Shown piece by piece: positions 26,605-35,165 of a DNA stretch of 61,315 bases. This stretch comes from JAAFIP01 sp043721235 (lineage in GTDB: Bacteria; Pseudomonadota; Gammaproteobacteria; Burkholderiales; Burkholderiaceae_C): positions 1 through 61,315 of the forward strand of contig JAYSRE010000212.1 of assembly GCA_043721235.1 (NCBI GenBank). Reading direction: 5' to 3'. The notes beneath the pieces are model-generated. The model saw only the letters and a program-made list of their open reading frames with translations. It was not told the origin of the DNA and searched no databases. The number at the start of each line of letters is the position of its first letter. The stretch's first letter is position 1. Made by a program: the position numbers and the translations under genes.

Positions 26605-26679
26605 TGCTGCACCGCAACAAAAAATCACTTGCAATATTGCGGGATTACCCTATACTACAATTCATGCTGCACTGCAACA
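26605..26679 (+). promoter_or_regulatory. Phasin promoter flanked by two TGC-rich operators
   Basis: A sigma-70-like promoter: -35 TTGCAA at 26629-26634, 16-base spacer, -10 TATACT at 26651-26656. Two near-identical 15-mers flank it: TGCTGCACCGCAACA at 26605-26619, just upstream of -35, and TGCTGCACTGCAACA at 26665-26679, at or after the start point. TGC-rich paired sites in front of phasin genes fit the PHB-responsive repressor PhaR, which is not encoded here. Confidence 0.7.
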
Positions 26680-26748
26680 TGTTCAACACAAAAGCTTAAA
26701 CGCAGCAGAGTTTGCCCGCCCTCAACTTTAAATTTATTGGAGATTATT

Positions 26749-27291
26749 ATGCTAACCGTAGAACAAATCATGTCCGCACAAAAAGCCAACGTAGAGACCC
26801 TGTTTGGCCTGACCCACAAAGCCTTTGCTGGCGTCGAAAAACTGATGGAACTGAACATCACAGCATCTAAGGCTGCGTTGGCCGAGGCATCTGACAATGC
26901 CAAAGCTACTATGAGCGTAAAAGACGCCCAAGAGCTGTTGGCCCTGCAAGCCGGCCTGTTCCAGCCATTGGCCGAGAAGACCGCTTCCTACAGCCGCCAC
27001 CTCTACGACATCGCCAGCAGCACCGGTGCTGAATTCACCAGCGCATTTGAAGCCCAAACCGCTGAAGGCCAAAAGAAGTTCATGTCTTTGATCGATACCG
27101 CTGCCAAGAACGCACCGGCGGGTTCTGAGACCATGGTCGCTGTAATGAAAAGCAGCGTAAGCGCCGCTACCAATGCTTTTGAGCAAGTGCAAAAAGCCGT
27201 CAAGCAAGCTACTGAAATGGCCGAGCAAAACTTAAACGCTGTGTCTGCTACTGCAGTTAACACCGCTAAAGCTGCCAGCAAGAAGCGTTAA
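26749..27291 (+). CDS. phaP: Phasin (PHB granule-associated protein)
   Basis: A 180-residue helical protein that coats polyhydroxybutyrate granules. It begins LTVEQIMSAQKANVETLFGL, diagnostic of the TIGR01841 phasin family, and continues as an amphipathic Ala/Lys/Glu-rich helix with a Lys-rich end (AASKKR). The ATG at 26749 has GGAG 8 bases upstream; an earlier in-frame opening at 26584 runs through the promoter and is not the start. Codon use is strongly biased, as in highly expressed genes. Regulation by PhaR is inferred from the flanking operators. Confidence 0.95.
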   Translation: MLTVEQIMSAQKANVETLFGLTHKAFAGVEKLMELNITASKAALAEASDNAKATMSVKDAQELLALQAGLFQPLAEKTASYSRHLYDIASSTGAEFTSAFEAQTAEGQKKFMSLIDTAAKNAPAGSETMVAVMKSSVSAATNAFEQVQKAVKQATEMAEQNLNAVSATAVNTAKAASKKR

Positions 27292-27418
27292 TTTGAGTTT
27301 TTAGAGTGCACTCCCTGTTTACGGTGTCAGCCCACTGGCTACACTGTGCGTTGTGGATGCATGTAAGGTTGTCTCCTCGGGTCCTCTAGCTACCGCCGCG
27401 GTAGCGGGAACCCAGTTC
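27292..27418 (+). ncRNA. Structured 3' untranslated region of the phasin transcript (candidate)
   Basis: The 127 bases between the phasin stop and the terminator stem lack an ORF but contain a tight hairpin (CTACCGCCGCGGTAG near 27390) and a GGGTCC...GGGAACCC pairing around it. A long, structured, terminated 3' region after a highly expressed gene could release a small RNA. This is an inference from shape only. Confidence 0.25.
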
Positions 27419-27449
27419 AAAGCCAAGTCGCAAGACTTGGCTTTTTTTT
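27419..27449 (+). terminator. Rho-independent terminator after phaP
   Basis: Perfect 11-base arms AAAGCCAAGTC and GACTTGGCTTT around GCAA, followed by a T-run. It ends the phasin transcript about 130 bases beyond the stop codon. Confidence 0.92.
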
Positions 27450-27492
27450 GCGTCGCACACAGCAGGCACACCAGCTTGTAGACGCTCTGGCG

Positions 27493-27532
27493 ACACAACC
27501 CAAGGACATACTGCACGCAAGCTATTGAATTT
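27493..27532 (+). repeat. Dispersed palindromic repeat, copy 10 (degenerate)
   Basis: ACACAACCCAAGGACATACT then GCACGCAAGCTATTGAAT. It keeps CCCAAGG and AAGCTATTGAAT in register but the central palindrome is lost. It lies between the phaP terminator and the hybrid kinase. Confidence 0.5.
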
Positions 27533-27623
27533 GCAGCCATATGTAGCCTCTTACCCAAGCTCGGTGTAGCACGAGACTGCATAATGTAAACATGCAATAG
27601 CTTTGGCGTCTGCTAGCAGTTAA

Positions 27624-30600
27624 ATGTCCCCACCTCACACCCCACACACCTCTCAGCCCTCTCAGCACACCCACACCATCGGTTCAGCATGGAAGCTGCG
27701 CACCATACTGGTGTGCAGTTTGCTGGTTTTTGCGCTGTTGCCCGCAGGCTTGGTAGGCGGGTTGATGTACACCAGTACACTGCAAAACGTAGACAAACTG
27801 TCTAATAAAATTATCAGTGACGTAGCCTACCGCGTGCAGCTGGACACAGAAAACCATTTGCTGCAGGCGCATTCATTGCTCAACGGCTTGCTCAACCCAG
27901 AGCCTACAGCCGAGCAAAACCAGCAAGTACAGGCGCTGATGGCTGCACCACAAAGTTTTGAGTCGCTGGCTTTTTCGCTCACCCGTATGCTGCCCGATGT
28001 GTCGTTTTTATACTTTGGCACAGCGCAAGGCGACTTTTATGGCGTGCAGCAAATTGCAGGCATTACCGCCGACAGCGTAAAGGTGCATACCAAACCCGCC
28101 GATGCGCCAGGCCGACGCTACTTCAATGCAAAGCAAGCGTTAGACCGCAGCCAGGAGCTGCCGCCCGAGACACAAGCTTTTGACCCGCGCCAGCGCCCTT
28201 GGTACCAAGCTGCGTTAGGTCAAAAAAAGCGCACTTTCACTACGGTGTACCCATCAGCATCCACTGGCCAGCTTTTGATCACCCTCGCCCAACCCGTTTA
28301 CGGCTCCCAGGGCGATATGCTAGGCGTAGTGGGCGCAGATTTATTTTTAAAATCGCTCACGCAGCGCCTGCAAGAGCAAAAAATCAGTGCCAACGGCGTG
28401 GCCATGCTGATCGACGAGCAAGGCTATTTGGTGGCCACATCCACACCGGAGGACTTGTTCAAATCGGTGGACAACAAACTGGTTCGGCTCAAACCTAACC
28501 AAAGCGCCAACGCCACCATGCGCCAAGCCTACGCGGCCTTAGAGGCGTTGCAGTCAGAAAAATCTGCCGCACCGGCCGATGAGAGCTTAGCACTGCACAA
28601 CCGCCTGAACACGGCGCAAAACGGTAAATTGATTGCGGCAGTGCGGCCTTTTGGCGCATCACAAGGTTTGAAGTGGACCATGCTGGTAGCGGCCCCTGAC
28701 GAAGACTTTGCGGGTGAGACGCGCAAGTCGATTCAGCAGTCGGTGTATGTCACTTTGGCGGTACTCATCTTAGGTGCCATAGCCGCCACTTTGTTTGCCT
28801 ACAGCCTGAGCCGCCGTTTTGCCCGCCTTACGCAAGCGGCTGCCGAGCTGGGCCAAGGCGAGGTGCCCCAGGTACAGCGCAGCGCCAAAATAGCCGAAGT
28901 GCGCACGCTGTCGGTAGCCATGCACAGCAGCGCATTGGAGATCGTGTCAAAACGCTTAAAAATTGAACAACAAGCCACGGCACTGCGCGATGCTAACGAG
29001 CATTTGGAAGAACGGGTTGCGCAGCGCACCCGCGAACTAGAGGCCTCGCGCGAAGAGGCGCTGTCAGCCGCACGTGCCAAAGCGTCTTTTTTGGCCACCA
29101 TGAGCCACGAGATTCGCACCCCGCTCAACGGTGTAGTGGGCATGACCGCCCTGCTCTCAGACACTTGCCTTAGCCACGAACAAAAAGACTACGTTCAAAC
29201 CATGCGTGTCTCTAGCGACCAGCTGCTGGGTGTCATCAACGATATATTAGATTTTTCTAAAATTGAATCCGGCAAGCTAGAGCTGGAAAACGTCCCCCTG
29301 AACTTGCTTACCACCATCGAAGAGGCCTGCGACATGGCCTCCAGCCGGGCGCGTGAGAAAAATTTGCCCTTGCTGATTGATGTAGGCCATTCGGTACCCG
29401 AGTGGGTGCGCGGTGATGTGACGCGGCTGCGCCAAGTGCTGCTGAACTTTATCAACAACGCTATTAAATTTACCGACCAAGGCAAGATTGTCATCAGCGT
29501 AAAACTGCTAGAAGACTTTGCAGTGGGCCAGAGCGCGTTGCTGGAGTTTTGCGTCAAAGACACCGGCATTGGCATACCTGCAGACCGGCAAGCCGCTTTG
29601 TTCGAGTCGTTCACGCAGGTAGACGCATCCACAGCACGGCGCTACGGCGGTACGGGCTTGGGCCTGGCCATTTGCAAGCGCTTGGCCCACACCATGGGCG
29701 GTGAAGTGGGCTTAGAGTCTGCGCCTGGCCAAGGCTCCAGCTTTTGGTTTACTGCGCGCTTGGGCTATTCCGATGCGATAGAGCCATCGGACGCATCGAG
29801 TTTTCACATGGTCAGCTTAAGCGGCCTGCGCGCGGTGCTAATTGACGACACAGCGCTTAACCTGCGTATATTAAACAAACACACCGAACGTTGGGGTGTG
29901 CAAACAGTGCAGTTTGAGCGTGCCCAGCTGGCACTGGACTGGCTGGCTGTCAATAAAGTGGACATTGTGCTGACCGATATGCACATGCCCGATATGGATG
30001 GCCTTGCCCTAGCGCGCAGCGTGCGCCTTAGCCAGCCTGATGCACGCATTGTGCTGCTCACCTCTGGCATGGCGCCTGGCGGAGATACTGCACGAGCGTT
30101 TGATGCCGTTTTGCTTAAGCCTTACCGGCCAGCGCAATTGTTTAACGCCTTGGCTGGCACCAGCGCGTCAGAGCTGGGCACAGGGGTGGCCAGAGTCGCA
30201 CCTGTAGCAGTGCAAAAACACCAGCGCATCTTGGTGGTTGATGACAACGCCATCAACCTCAAAGTAGCCATGGCCATGCTGACCAAGCTGGGCTACCAAG
30301 GCACTACAGCGTCTGACGGGCAAGAGGCCGTAACAGCCATGGCCCAGGTGATGGCCAGCCAAGACCGTGCGCAGCAGTTTGCCGCTATCTTGATGGATGC
30401 CAATATGCCTGTGATGGACGGCTACGCAGCCACACGCCAGCTGCTGGCCCAGTACGGCGGTGCAACACCGCCCATCATTGCGTTGACCGCCTCGGCCATG
30501 GAAGAAGACCGCCAACGCTGTATGCTGGCCGGCATGCAAGGCTTTTTGCCAAAGCCGCTGCGTATTGATGAGCTTGCTAGCGTGTTGGCCAACCTGATCA

Positions 30601-31067
30601 CCCGCGTGCCCATAACCGCAGCTAACACCGTAACTTCCAGCGCACCAATTAACGTGGTGCAAACGCGCAACCCAAGTGCGCCAGACATGACATACACACC
30701 AGACATGACACCTGTGCCCGATGCACCCTCCCACATGGACTGGACACAGCTGGCGCAGTTCAAAGCCATTGACGATGACCAGCTAAGCCTTACACACAGC
30801 GTGGTTGCGCTTTTTATAGCCGACGCACCAGAGCGCATGCAAGCAATACAGCATGCGCTAAGCACAGGTAATACCGCAGCTTTGTCGCTGGCGGCCCATG
30901 CCCTCAAAGGCTCTGCTGCCAACATCGGTGCTAAAAATGTTGCGAAGGCCTGCCACAGCCTAGAGCAGCTGTGCGCACAAGGTATGTCTATGCCCGATGC
31001 TGCTGCGCTGGTGCAAGACATTGCCGCTGCACTAGGGCCTACTCTGGAAGAGCTGAGCTTGTTTTAA
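27624..31067 (+). CDS. Cache-domain hybrid sensor histidine kinase with two receivers and HPt
   Basis: A complete phosphorelay in one 1147-residue membrane protein. After a Pro/His-rich leader come TM1 (about 27-48), a periplasmic dCache sensor (about 60-370, with FDPRQRPWYQAAL), TM2 (about 375-395) and HAMP. The kinase core has phospho-His495 in TMSHEIRTPLNG, NFINNAIKF, DTGIGIP and GGTGLGLAI. Receiver 1 has VLTDMHMPDMDG and LLKPY; receiver 2 has VVDDNAINL, LMDANMPVMDG and LPKPL. The C-terminal HPt has its His in AAHALKGSAANIG. Cache domains usually bind small extracellular metabolites. No partner regulator is adjacent; the stop is one base from the convergent SRPBCC gene. Confidence 0.93.
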   Translation: MSPPHTPHTSQPSQHTHTIGSAWKLRTILVCSLLVFALLPAGLVGGLMYTSTLQNVDKLSNKIISDVAYRVQLDTENHLLQAHSLLNGLLNPEPTAEQNQQVQALMAAPQSFESLAFSLTRMLPDVSFLYFGTAQGDFYGVQQIAGITADSVKVHTKPADAPGRRYFNAKQALDRSQELPPETQAFDPRQRPWYQAALGQKKRTFTTVYPSASTGQLLITLAQPVYGSQGDMLGVVGADLFLKSLTQRLQEQKISANGVAMLIDEQGYLVATSTPEDLFKSVDNKLVRLKPNQSANATMRQAYAALEALQSEKSAAPADESLALHNRLNTAQNGKLIAAVRPFGASQGLKWTMLVAAPDEDFAGETRKSIQQSVYVTLAVLILGAIAATLFAYSLSRRFARLTQAAAELGQGEVPQVQRSAKIAEVRTLSVAMHSSALEIVSKRLKIEQQATALRDANEHLEERVAQRTRELEASREEALSAARAKASFLATMSHEIRTPLNGVVGMTALLSDTCLSHEQKDYVQTMRVSSDQLLGVINDILDFSKIESGKLELENVPLNLLTTIEEACDMASSRAREKNLPLLIDVGHSVPEWVRGDVTRLRQVLLNFINNAIKFTDQGKIVISVKLLEDFAVGQSALLEFCVKDTGIGIPADRQAALFESFTQVDASTARRYGGTGLGLAICKRLAHTMGGEVGLESAPGQGSSFWFTARLGYSDAIEPSDASSFHMVSLSGLRAVLIDDTALNLRILNKHTERWGVQTVQFERAQLALDWLAVNKVDIVLTDMHMPDMDGLALARSVRLSQPDARIVLLTSGMAPGGDTARAFDAVLLKPYRPAQLFNALAGTSASELGTGVARVAPVAVQKHQRILVVDDNAINLKVAMAMLTKLGYQGTTASDGQEAVTAMAQVMASQDRAQQFAAILMDANMPVMDGYAATRQLLAQYGGATPPIIALTASAMEEDRQRCMLAGMQGFLPKPLRIDELASVLANLITRVPITAANTVTSSAPINVVQTRNPSAPDMTYTPDMTPVPDAPSHMDWTQLAQFKAIDDDQLSLTHSVVALFIADAPERMQAIQHALSTGNTAALSLAAHALKGSAANIGAKNVAKACHSLEQLCAQGMSMPDAAALVQDIAAALGPTLEELSLF

Positions 31068-31068
31068 G

Positions 31069-31575
31069 CTACAACCCAGCTTTGACACTGGCCACCAGTT
31101 GGTCTAGCGCTGTGCCCCAGCCACCCTCAAATCCCATGGCGGCGTGCTGGTTGCAACCCGCTTCGTCAGCGTGGATTACTGTGGCTGTGTAGCGTGTGCC
31201 ACCTGCGTGGTCTGCCAGTTCGATGATGGCAGTAAATTTAAAGTCTGCTTGTGCATCACCGCAGCTGGGGCTGGACGCACTGGGGCGAAACCCCGGCAGC
31301 AGTGCGTTAGTCCACACCAGCTTTTGGTTAGGGATAACTTCTACATAGCAACCCAGATTAGGAAATTTTTGCCCCTCGGGCGACTGCATGGTGGTGCGAA
31401 AAATACCGCCGGGGCGCAGGTCAATTTCTGCTTCAATGGTCTTCCACGGCAGTGGGCAAAACCAGGGCATCAACAGCGCGGGTTCGGTCCAAGCGCGCCA
31501 AATACGCTCTTTAGGCACGTCCACCATGCGCTGAAAAGTCAGGTCAAGCTTGGCATCGAATGACAGCGTGTGCAT
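31069..31575 (-). CDS. SRPBCC/AHSA1 family protein
   Basis: A 168-residue soluble protein of the activator-of-Hsp90-ATPase (AHSA1)/SRPBCC group. It starts RMVDVPKERIWRAWTEPALLMPWF, the usual entry to the ligand-binding cavity, and ends with the typical EGGWGTALDQLVA helix. The ATG at 31575 has AAGGAC upstream and is preferred over a much longer opening. Function in this family is varied and mostly unknown. It converges on the hybrid kinase with one base between stops. Confidence 0.9.
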   Translation of the reverse strand: MHTLSFDAKLDLTFQRMVDVPKERIWRAWTEPALLMPWFCPLPWKTIEAEIDLRPGGIFRTTMQSPEGQKFPNLGCYVEVIPNQKLVWTNALLPGFRPSASSPSCGDAQADFKFTAIIELADHAGGTRYTATVIHADEAGCNQHAAMGFEGGWGTALDQLVASVKAGL

Positions 31576-31695
31576 CGTCAATGTCCTTTGTGTTTTATAG
31601 AATCTTGGTATTGGTAATAAATCAAGATTTTTAATGGGCTGAAACCGGCTTAAACTACTATGAGTTTTGGCTATAACTATACTAGGAATCACCAT

Positions 31696-32106
31696 ATGGC
31701 ATACCAACCCCAAGGGGCGGGCGGCACGCAAGGCGGCTCGATGACTTTTTTTGTGGGCTTGATTATGGCCTGCGCGGGCTTTTATTTGCTGCTGGACAAT
31801 ATTGTGGTGACGCAAGGTTTTAGTTTTGGCTATGCGCTGTACCGCATTAACTACGGTGGTGGTTGGAATGTGACCGGAGGTGGCTTGCTGATACCCTTCA
31901 TTTTGGGTGTGGGTTGGATTTTTTACAATGCCCGCGCGCCTTGGGGCTGGATCTTGGCCGGTGGCTCCCTGAGCGCAATTTTCATTGGCGTGCTGATGAG
32001 CTTGAGCATCAGCATCCGCACCATGTCGCTGCTCAACCTGATTATCATTCTGGTTTTAGCTTTCGGTGGACTGGGACTTTTTATACGCTCTTTGCGTAAA
32101 TCTTAA
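31696..32106 (+). CDS. Conserved hypothetical membrane protein
   Basis: A 136-residue protein with four probable membrane helices (about 16-36, 60-78, 83-103, 108-126) after a short Gly-rich start (MAYQPQGAGGTQGG) and with a basic tail (RSLRKS). The ATG at 31696 has AGGA at good spacing; an ATG at 31660 is possible. I do not recognise a named family. It is the only + strand gene between the convergent SRPBCC gene and acs, and a bidirectional terminator follows. Confidence 0.72.
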   Translation: MAYQPQGAGGTQGGSMTFFVGLIMACAGFYLLLDNIVVTQGFSFGYALYRINYGGGWNVTGGGLLIPFILGVGWIFYNARAPWGWILAGGSLSAIFIGVLMSLSISIRTMSLLNLIIILVLAFGGLGLFIRSLRKS

Positions 32107-32122
32107 ACCTGTAAGCACGCTG

Positions 32123-32164
32123 CACTACTAGCTGATTGATATTACTTTATATCGGCTAGTAGTG
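32123..32164. terminator. Bidirectional terminator-like hairpin
   Basis: Arms CACTACTAGC and GCTAGTAGTG are exact complements, extended by four more pairs including one G-T, around a roughly 14-base loop. It lies between two convergent stops. The right flank holds a direct repeat of AGTGGGCTTT. Confidence 0.65.
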
Positions 32165-32180
32165 GGCTTTAGTGGGCTTT

Positions 32181-32232
32181 AGGCTTCTGGCCCAAGGAAA
32201 TGCTGCACGGACAGCTATGTATTTAATAGCTC
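32181..32232 (+). repeat. Dispersed palindromic repeat, copy 11
   Basis: GGCTTCTGGCCCAAGGAAAT then GCTGCACGGACAGCTATGT, followed by ATTTAATAG. It lies 21 bases after the acs stop (acs reads leftward). Confidence 0.8.
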
Positions 32233-32252
32233 TTCGCATGCACCTCTGGGGC

Positions 32253-34241
32253 TTAAATCTTCTCTGCCAACTGCTCCAAAATAGCCGGGTTCTCCAGCGT
32301 GCTGATGTCTTGCGTAATCGCCTCACCTTTGGCAATGCTGCGCAGCAAGCGGCGCATGATTTTGCCGCTGCGGGTTTTGGGCAGGTTGTCACCAAAGCGG
32401 ATGTCTTTGGGTTTGGCAATGGGGCCGATTTCTTTGGCTACCCAGGCGCGTAGCTCGTTAGCGATTTGCTTGGCTTCTTCGCCTGTGGGGCGGCTGCGCT
32501 TTAGCACCACAAAAGCGCTGATGGCTTCGCCTGTGAGGTCGTCTGGGCGACCAACCACGGCAGCCTCGGCTACCAAATGGCTGCAGCTTACCAAGGCTGA
32601 TTCAATTTCCATCGTGCCCAGGCGGTGGCCTGACACATTGAGCACATCGTCAATACGGCCTGTGATGCGGAAGTAGCCACGGTCTGCTGACCTGACTGCG
32701 CCGTCGCCCGCTAGATAGATAGTACCGCCCATCTCGGGCGGAAAGTACGCTTTTTTAAATCGCTCCGGGTCACCCCAAATGGTGCGAATCATCGACGGCC
32801 AAGGGCGCTTGACCACCAGCATGCCGCCCGAGCCGTTGGGCACATCGCCACCTACCTCGTCCACAATCGCGGCCATGATGCCAGGCAGTGGCAAGGTGCA
32901 GCTTCCGGGCACCAGCGGTGTCGCACCGGGCAGCGGGGTAATCATGTGGCCACCGGTCTCGGTCTGCCAGAAGGTGTCCACTATCGGGCAACGCTCGCCG
33001 CCCACATGCTTGTGGTACCACATCCAAGCCTCGGGGTTGATAGGCTCGCCCACGCTGCCTAAAATGCGCAGACTCGTCAGATCGCTGCGCGCAGGATGCA
33101 CTTTTTCGTCGCCTTCAGCGGCTTTGATCAATGAACGAATCGCAGTGGGTGCGGTATAGAAAATCGTGCACTTGTGCTTTTCAATCATCTGCCAGAAGCG
33201 GCCTGCGTTAGGGTATGTAGGCACGCCTTCAAAGATGATTTGTGTAGCGCCAGCGGCCAATGGTCCATACGCGACGTAGGTGTGGCCCGTAATCCAGCCG
33301 ATGTCAGCCGTGCACCAGAAGATGTCAGATGCACGCAGGTCGAATGTCCAGTCCATCGTCAGCTTTGCCCACAGCAAATAGCCTGCGGTGCTGTGCTGCA
33401 CGCCCTTGGGCTTGCCGGTAGAGCCTGATGTGTACAAGATGAACAGCGGGTGCTCCGCGCCCACCATCTCAGGGGCGCACACCTCGCTTTGGCCTTTGAG
33501 GGCATCGGCAAAAGTAATATCGCGGCCCGCCACCATGTTGCAGGCGGTTTGCGTGCGCTGCATGACGAATACCGTTTTAATGCTCTCGCAGCCGCCTAGC
33601 GCCAAGCCTTCGTCAACTATGGCTTTGAGGGGCAGCTCTTTGCCGCCGCGCATTTGAAAATTAGACGTGATCACCGCCGCCGCACCTGCGTCAATAATGC
33701 GTTCTTGCAGGCTCTTGGCGCTAAAGCCGCCAAACACTACGCTGTGCGTTGCGCCAATGCGTGCGCAGGCTTGCATGGCCACCACGCCGTCAGTCGTCAT
33801 GGGCATATAGATCAATACGCGGTCGCCTTTTTTAATGCCTTTGGCTTTTAAGGCATTGGCAAACTGGCTAACTTTGGCGAGTAGTTCTTTGTAAGTGATT
33901 TTGGTCACAGTGCCGTCGTCGGCTTCAAAAATGATGGCGGTTTTGTTCTCTACATCGGTGCCAATATGTTTGTCTAGGCAGTTGGCCGACGCGTTCAATG
34001 TCCCGTCATCAAACCATTTATAAAATGGTGCATTGCTCTCGTCTAGCGTTTGGGTAAACGGCTTGGCCCAGTGCAGGTTAGCCCTGGCCAGCTTAGCCCA
34101 GTAGCCTTCAAAATCGTCGGCAGCTTCTTTACACAGAGTGTCGTATTGCGCCATGCTGGCAATGCGTGCACCCGCTGATGCGGCGGCAGAAGGAGGGAAA
34201 ACGCGGTTTTCAACCAATACAGATTCGATAGCGGTGCTCAT
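32253..34241 (-). CDS. acs: Acetyl-CoA synthetase
   Basis: AMP-forming acetate-CoA ligase of 662 residues, the normal length. Acetate plus ATP gives acetyl-AMP, then acetyl-CoA. Motifs in order: the P-loop-like YTSGSTGKPKG, the acetate-pocket region DTFWQTETGGHMITPLPG, the hinge YFRITGRIDDVLNVSGHR and the C-terminal regulatory lysine in PKTRSGKIMRR, the site acetylated by Pat-type enzymes. It is divergent from the UPF0114 gene. It would feed acetyl-CoA to the TCA cycle or PHB synthesis. Confidence 0.97.
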   Translation of the reverse strand: MSTAIESVLVENRVFPPSAAASAGARIASMAQYDTLCKEAADDFEGYWAKLARANLHWAKPFTQTLDESNAPFYKWFDDGTLNASANCLDKHIGTDVENKTAIIFEADDGTVTKITYKELLAKVSQFANALKAKGIKKGDRVLIYMPMTTDGVVAMQACARIGATHSVVFGGFSAKSLQERIIDAGAAAVITSNFQMRGGKELPLKAIVDEGLALGGCESIKTVFVMQRTQTACNMVAGRDITFADALKGQSEVCAPEMVGAEHPLFILYTSGSTGKPKGVQHSTAGYLLWAKLTMDWTFDLRASDIFWCTADIGWITGHTYVAYGPLAAGATQIIFEGVPTYPNAGRFWQMIEKHKCTIFYTAPTAIRSLIKAAEGDEKVHPARSDLTSLRILGSVGEPINPEAWMWYHKHVGGERCPIVDTFWQTETGGHMITPLPGATPLVPGSCTLPLPGIMAAIVDEVGGDVPNGSGGMLVVKRPWPSMIRTIWGDPERFKKAYFPPEMGGTIYLAGDGAVRSADRGYFRITGRIDDVLNVSGHRLGTMEIESALVSCSHLVAEAAVVGRPDDLTGEAISAFVVLKRSRPTGEEAKQIANELRAWVAKEIGPIAKPKDIRFGDNLPKTRSGKIMRRLLRSIAKGEAITQDISTLENPAILEQLAEKI

Positions 34242-34472
34242 ACCTGTGTCTCCAAAGCTAGGATTTAAAATTTTGATGCGAATAAGTTTGATAATGTGAA
34301 TGTTTGCTCTTACAAGGCACTGACTTACAGCCGAGTTGGCAAATTACTTGCACAAATTACTTGCACATATTAGCTGTCATTCTTGCCCACTACAATCCAA
34401 ACAGCGGGTGGCTACCTTAACCATCTGCGGCCCACAGCACGTGCTGATTTCACCCTATACCCACCTATTTTC

Positions 34473-35111
34473 ATGTCCAAACCTAGCCCTCGAATCCCCA
34501 AAGCACGCCGCCCGATGAACGCACTTTCGGGACTGATTTTCGGTAGCCGCTGGCTGCAAATGCCCCTGTATTTGGGCCTAATATTGGCGCAAGCAGTGTA
34601 TGTTTTTCACTTTGGCGTAGAGCTATACCACCTGATTGGCGCTGCATTTGGCAGCCAAGCTGATATCGACGTACTGGTGAAAAGCAGTGGCTACGTGTCT
34701 GAGGTCAAGATTACTGGGCTCAATGAGACCGTCATCATGCTGGTGGTGCTGGCTTTGATCGACGTGGTGATGATTTCCAATCTGCTGATCATGGTGATTG
34801 TGGGCGGGTATGAAACCTTTGTAAGCCGCATGAATCTGGAAGACCACCCTGACCAGCCCGAATGGCTAAGCCATGTGAACGCCAGTGTGCTCAAGGTCAA
34901 GCTGGCCACGGCCATCATTGGCATTTCGTCAATCCACCTGCTTAAAACCTTTATCAACGCCAATAACTACACCGAAAAAGTGCTGATGTACCAAACCATC
35001 ATCCACATCGTGTTTTTGCTCAGCGCCATGGCCATTGCTTACACCGATAAGCTAATGTCACACAGCGAACACGAAGCCAAGAAGGTTGATGGCCGCGCCA
35101 ATAATGACTAA
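34473..35111 (+). CDS. UPF0114/TIGR00645 family membrane protein
   Basis: A 212-residue inner-membrane protein of the YqhA family with three to four helices (about 28-50, 90-115, 150-165, 172-192). Typical segments are SRWLQMPLYLGL and GGYETFVSR. The ATG at 34473 is chosen; an ATG at 34515 is also possible. Its role is unknown. It lies 54 bases upstream of the fumarase gene on the same strand and may be cotranscribed with it. Confidence 0.88.
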   Translation: MSKPSPRIPKARRPMNALSGLIFGSRWLQMPLYLGLILAQAVYVFHFGVELYHLIGAAFGSQADIDVLVKSSGYVSEVKITGLNETVIMLVVLALIDVVMISNLLIMVIVGGYETFVSRMNLEDHPDQPEWLSHVNASVLKVKLATAIIGISSIHLLKTFINANNYTEKVLMYQTIIHIVFLLSAMAIAYTDKLMSHSEHEAKKVDGRANND

Positions 35112-35165
35112 TTGAACGGACCAGGACGAACGATTGAAGATAAACAATTAAAGAAGAGATAAGCC

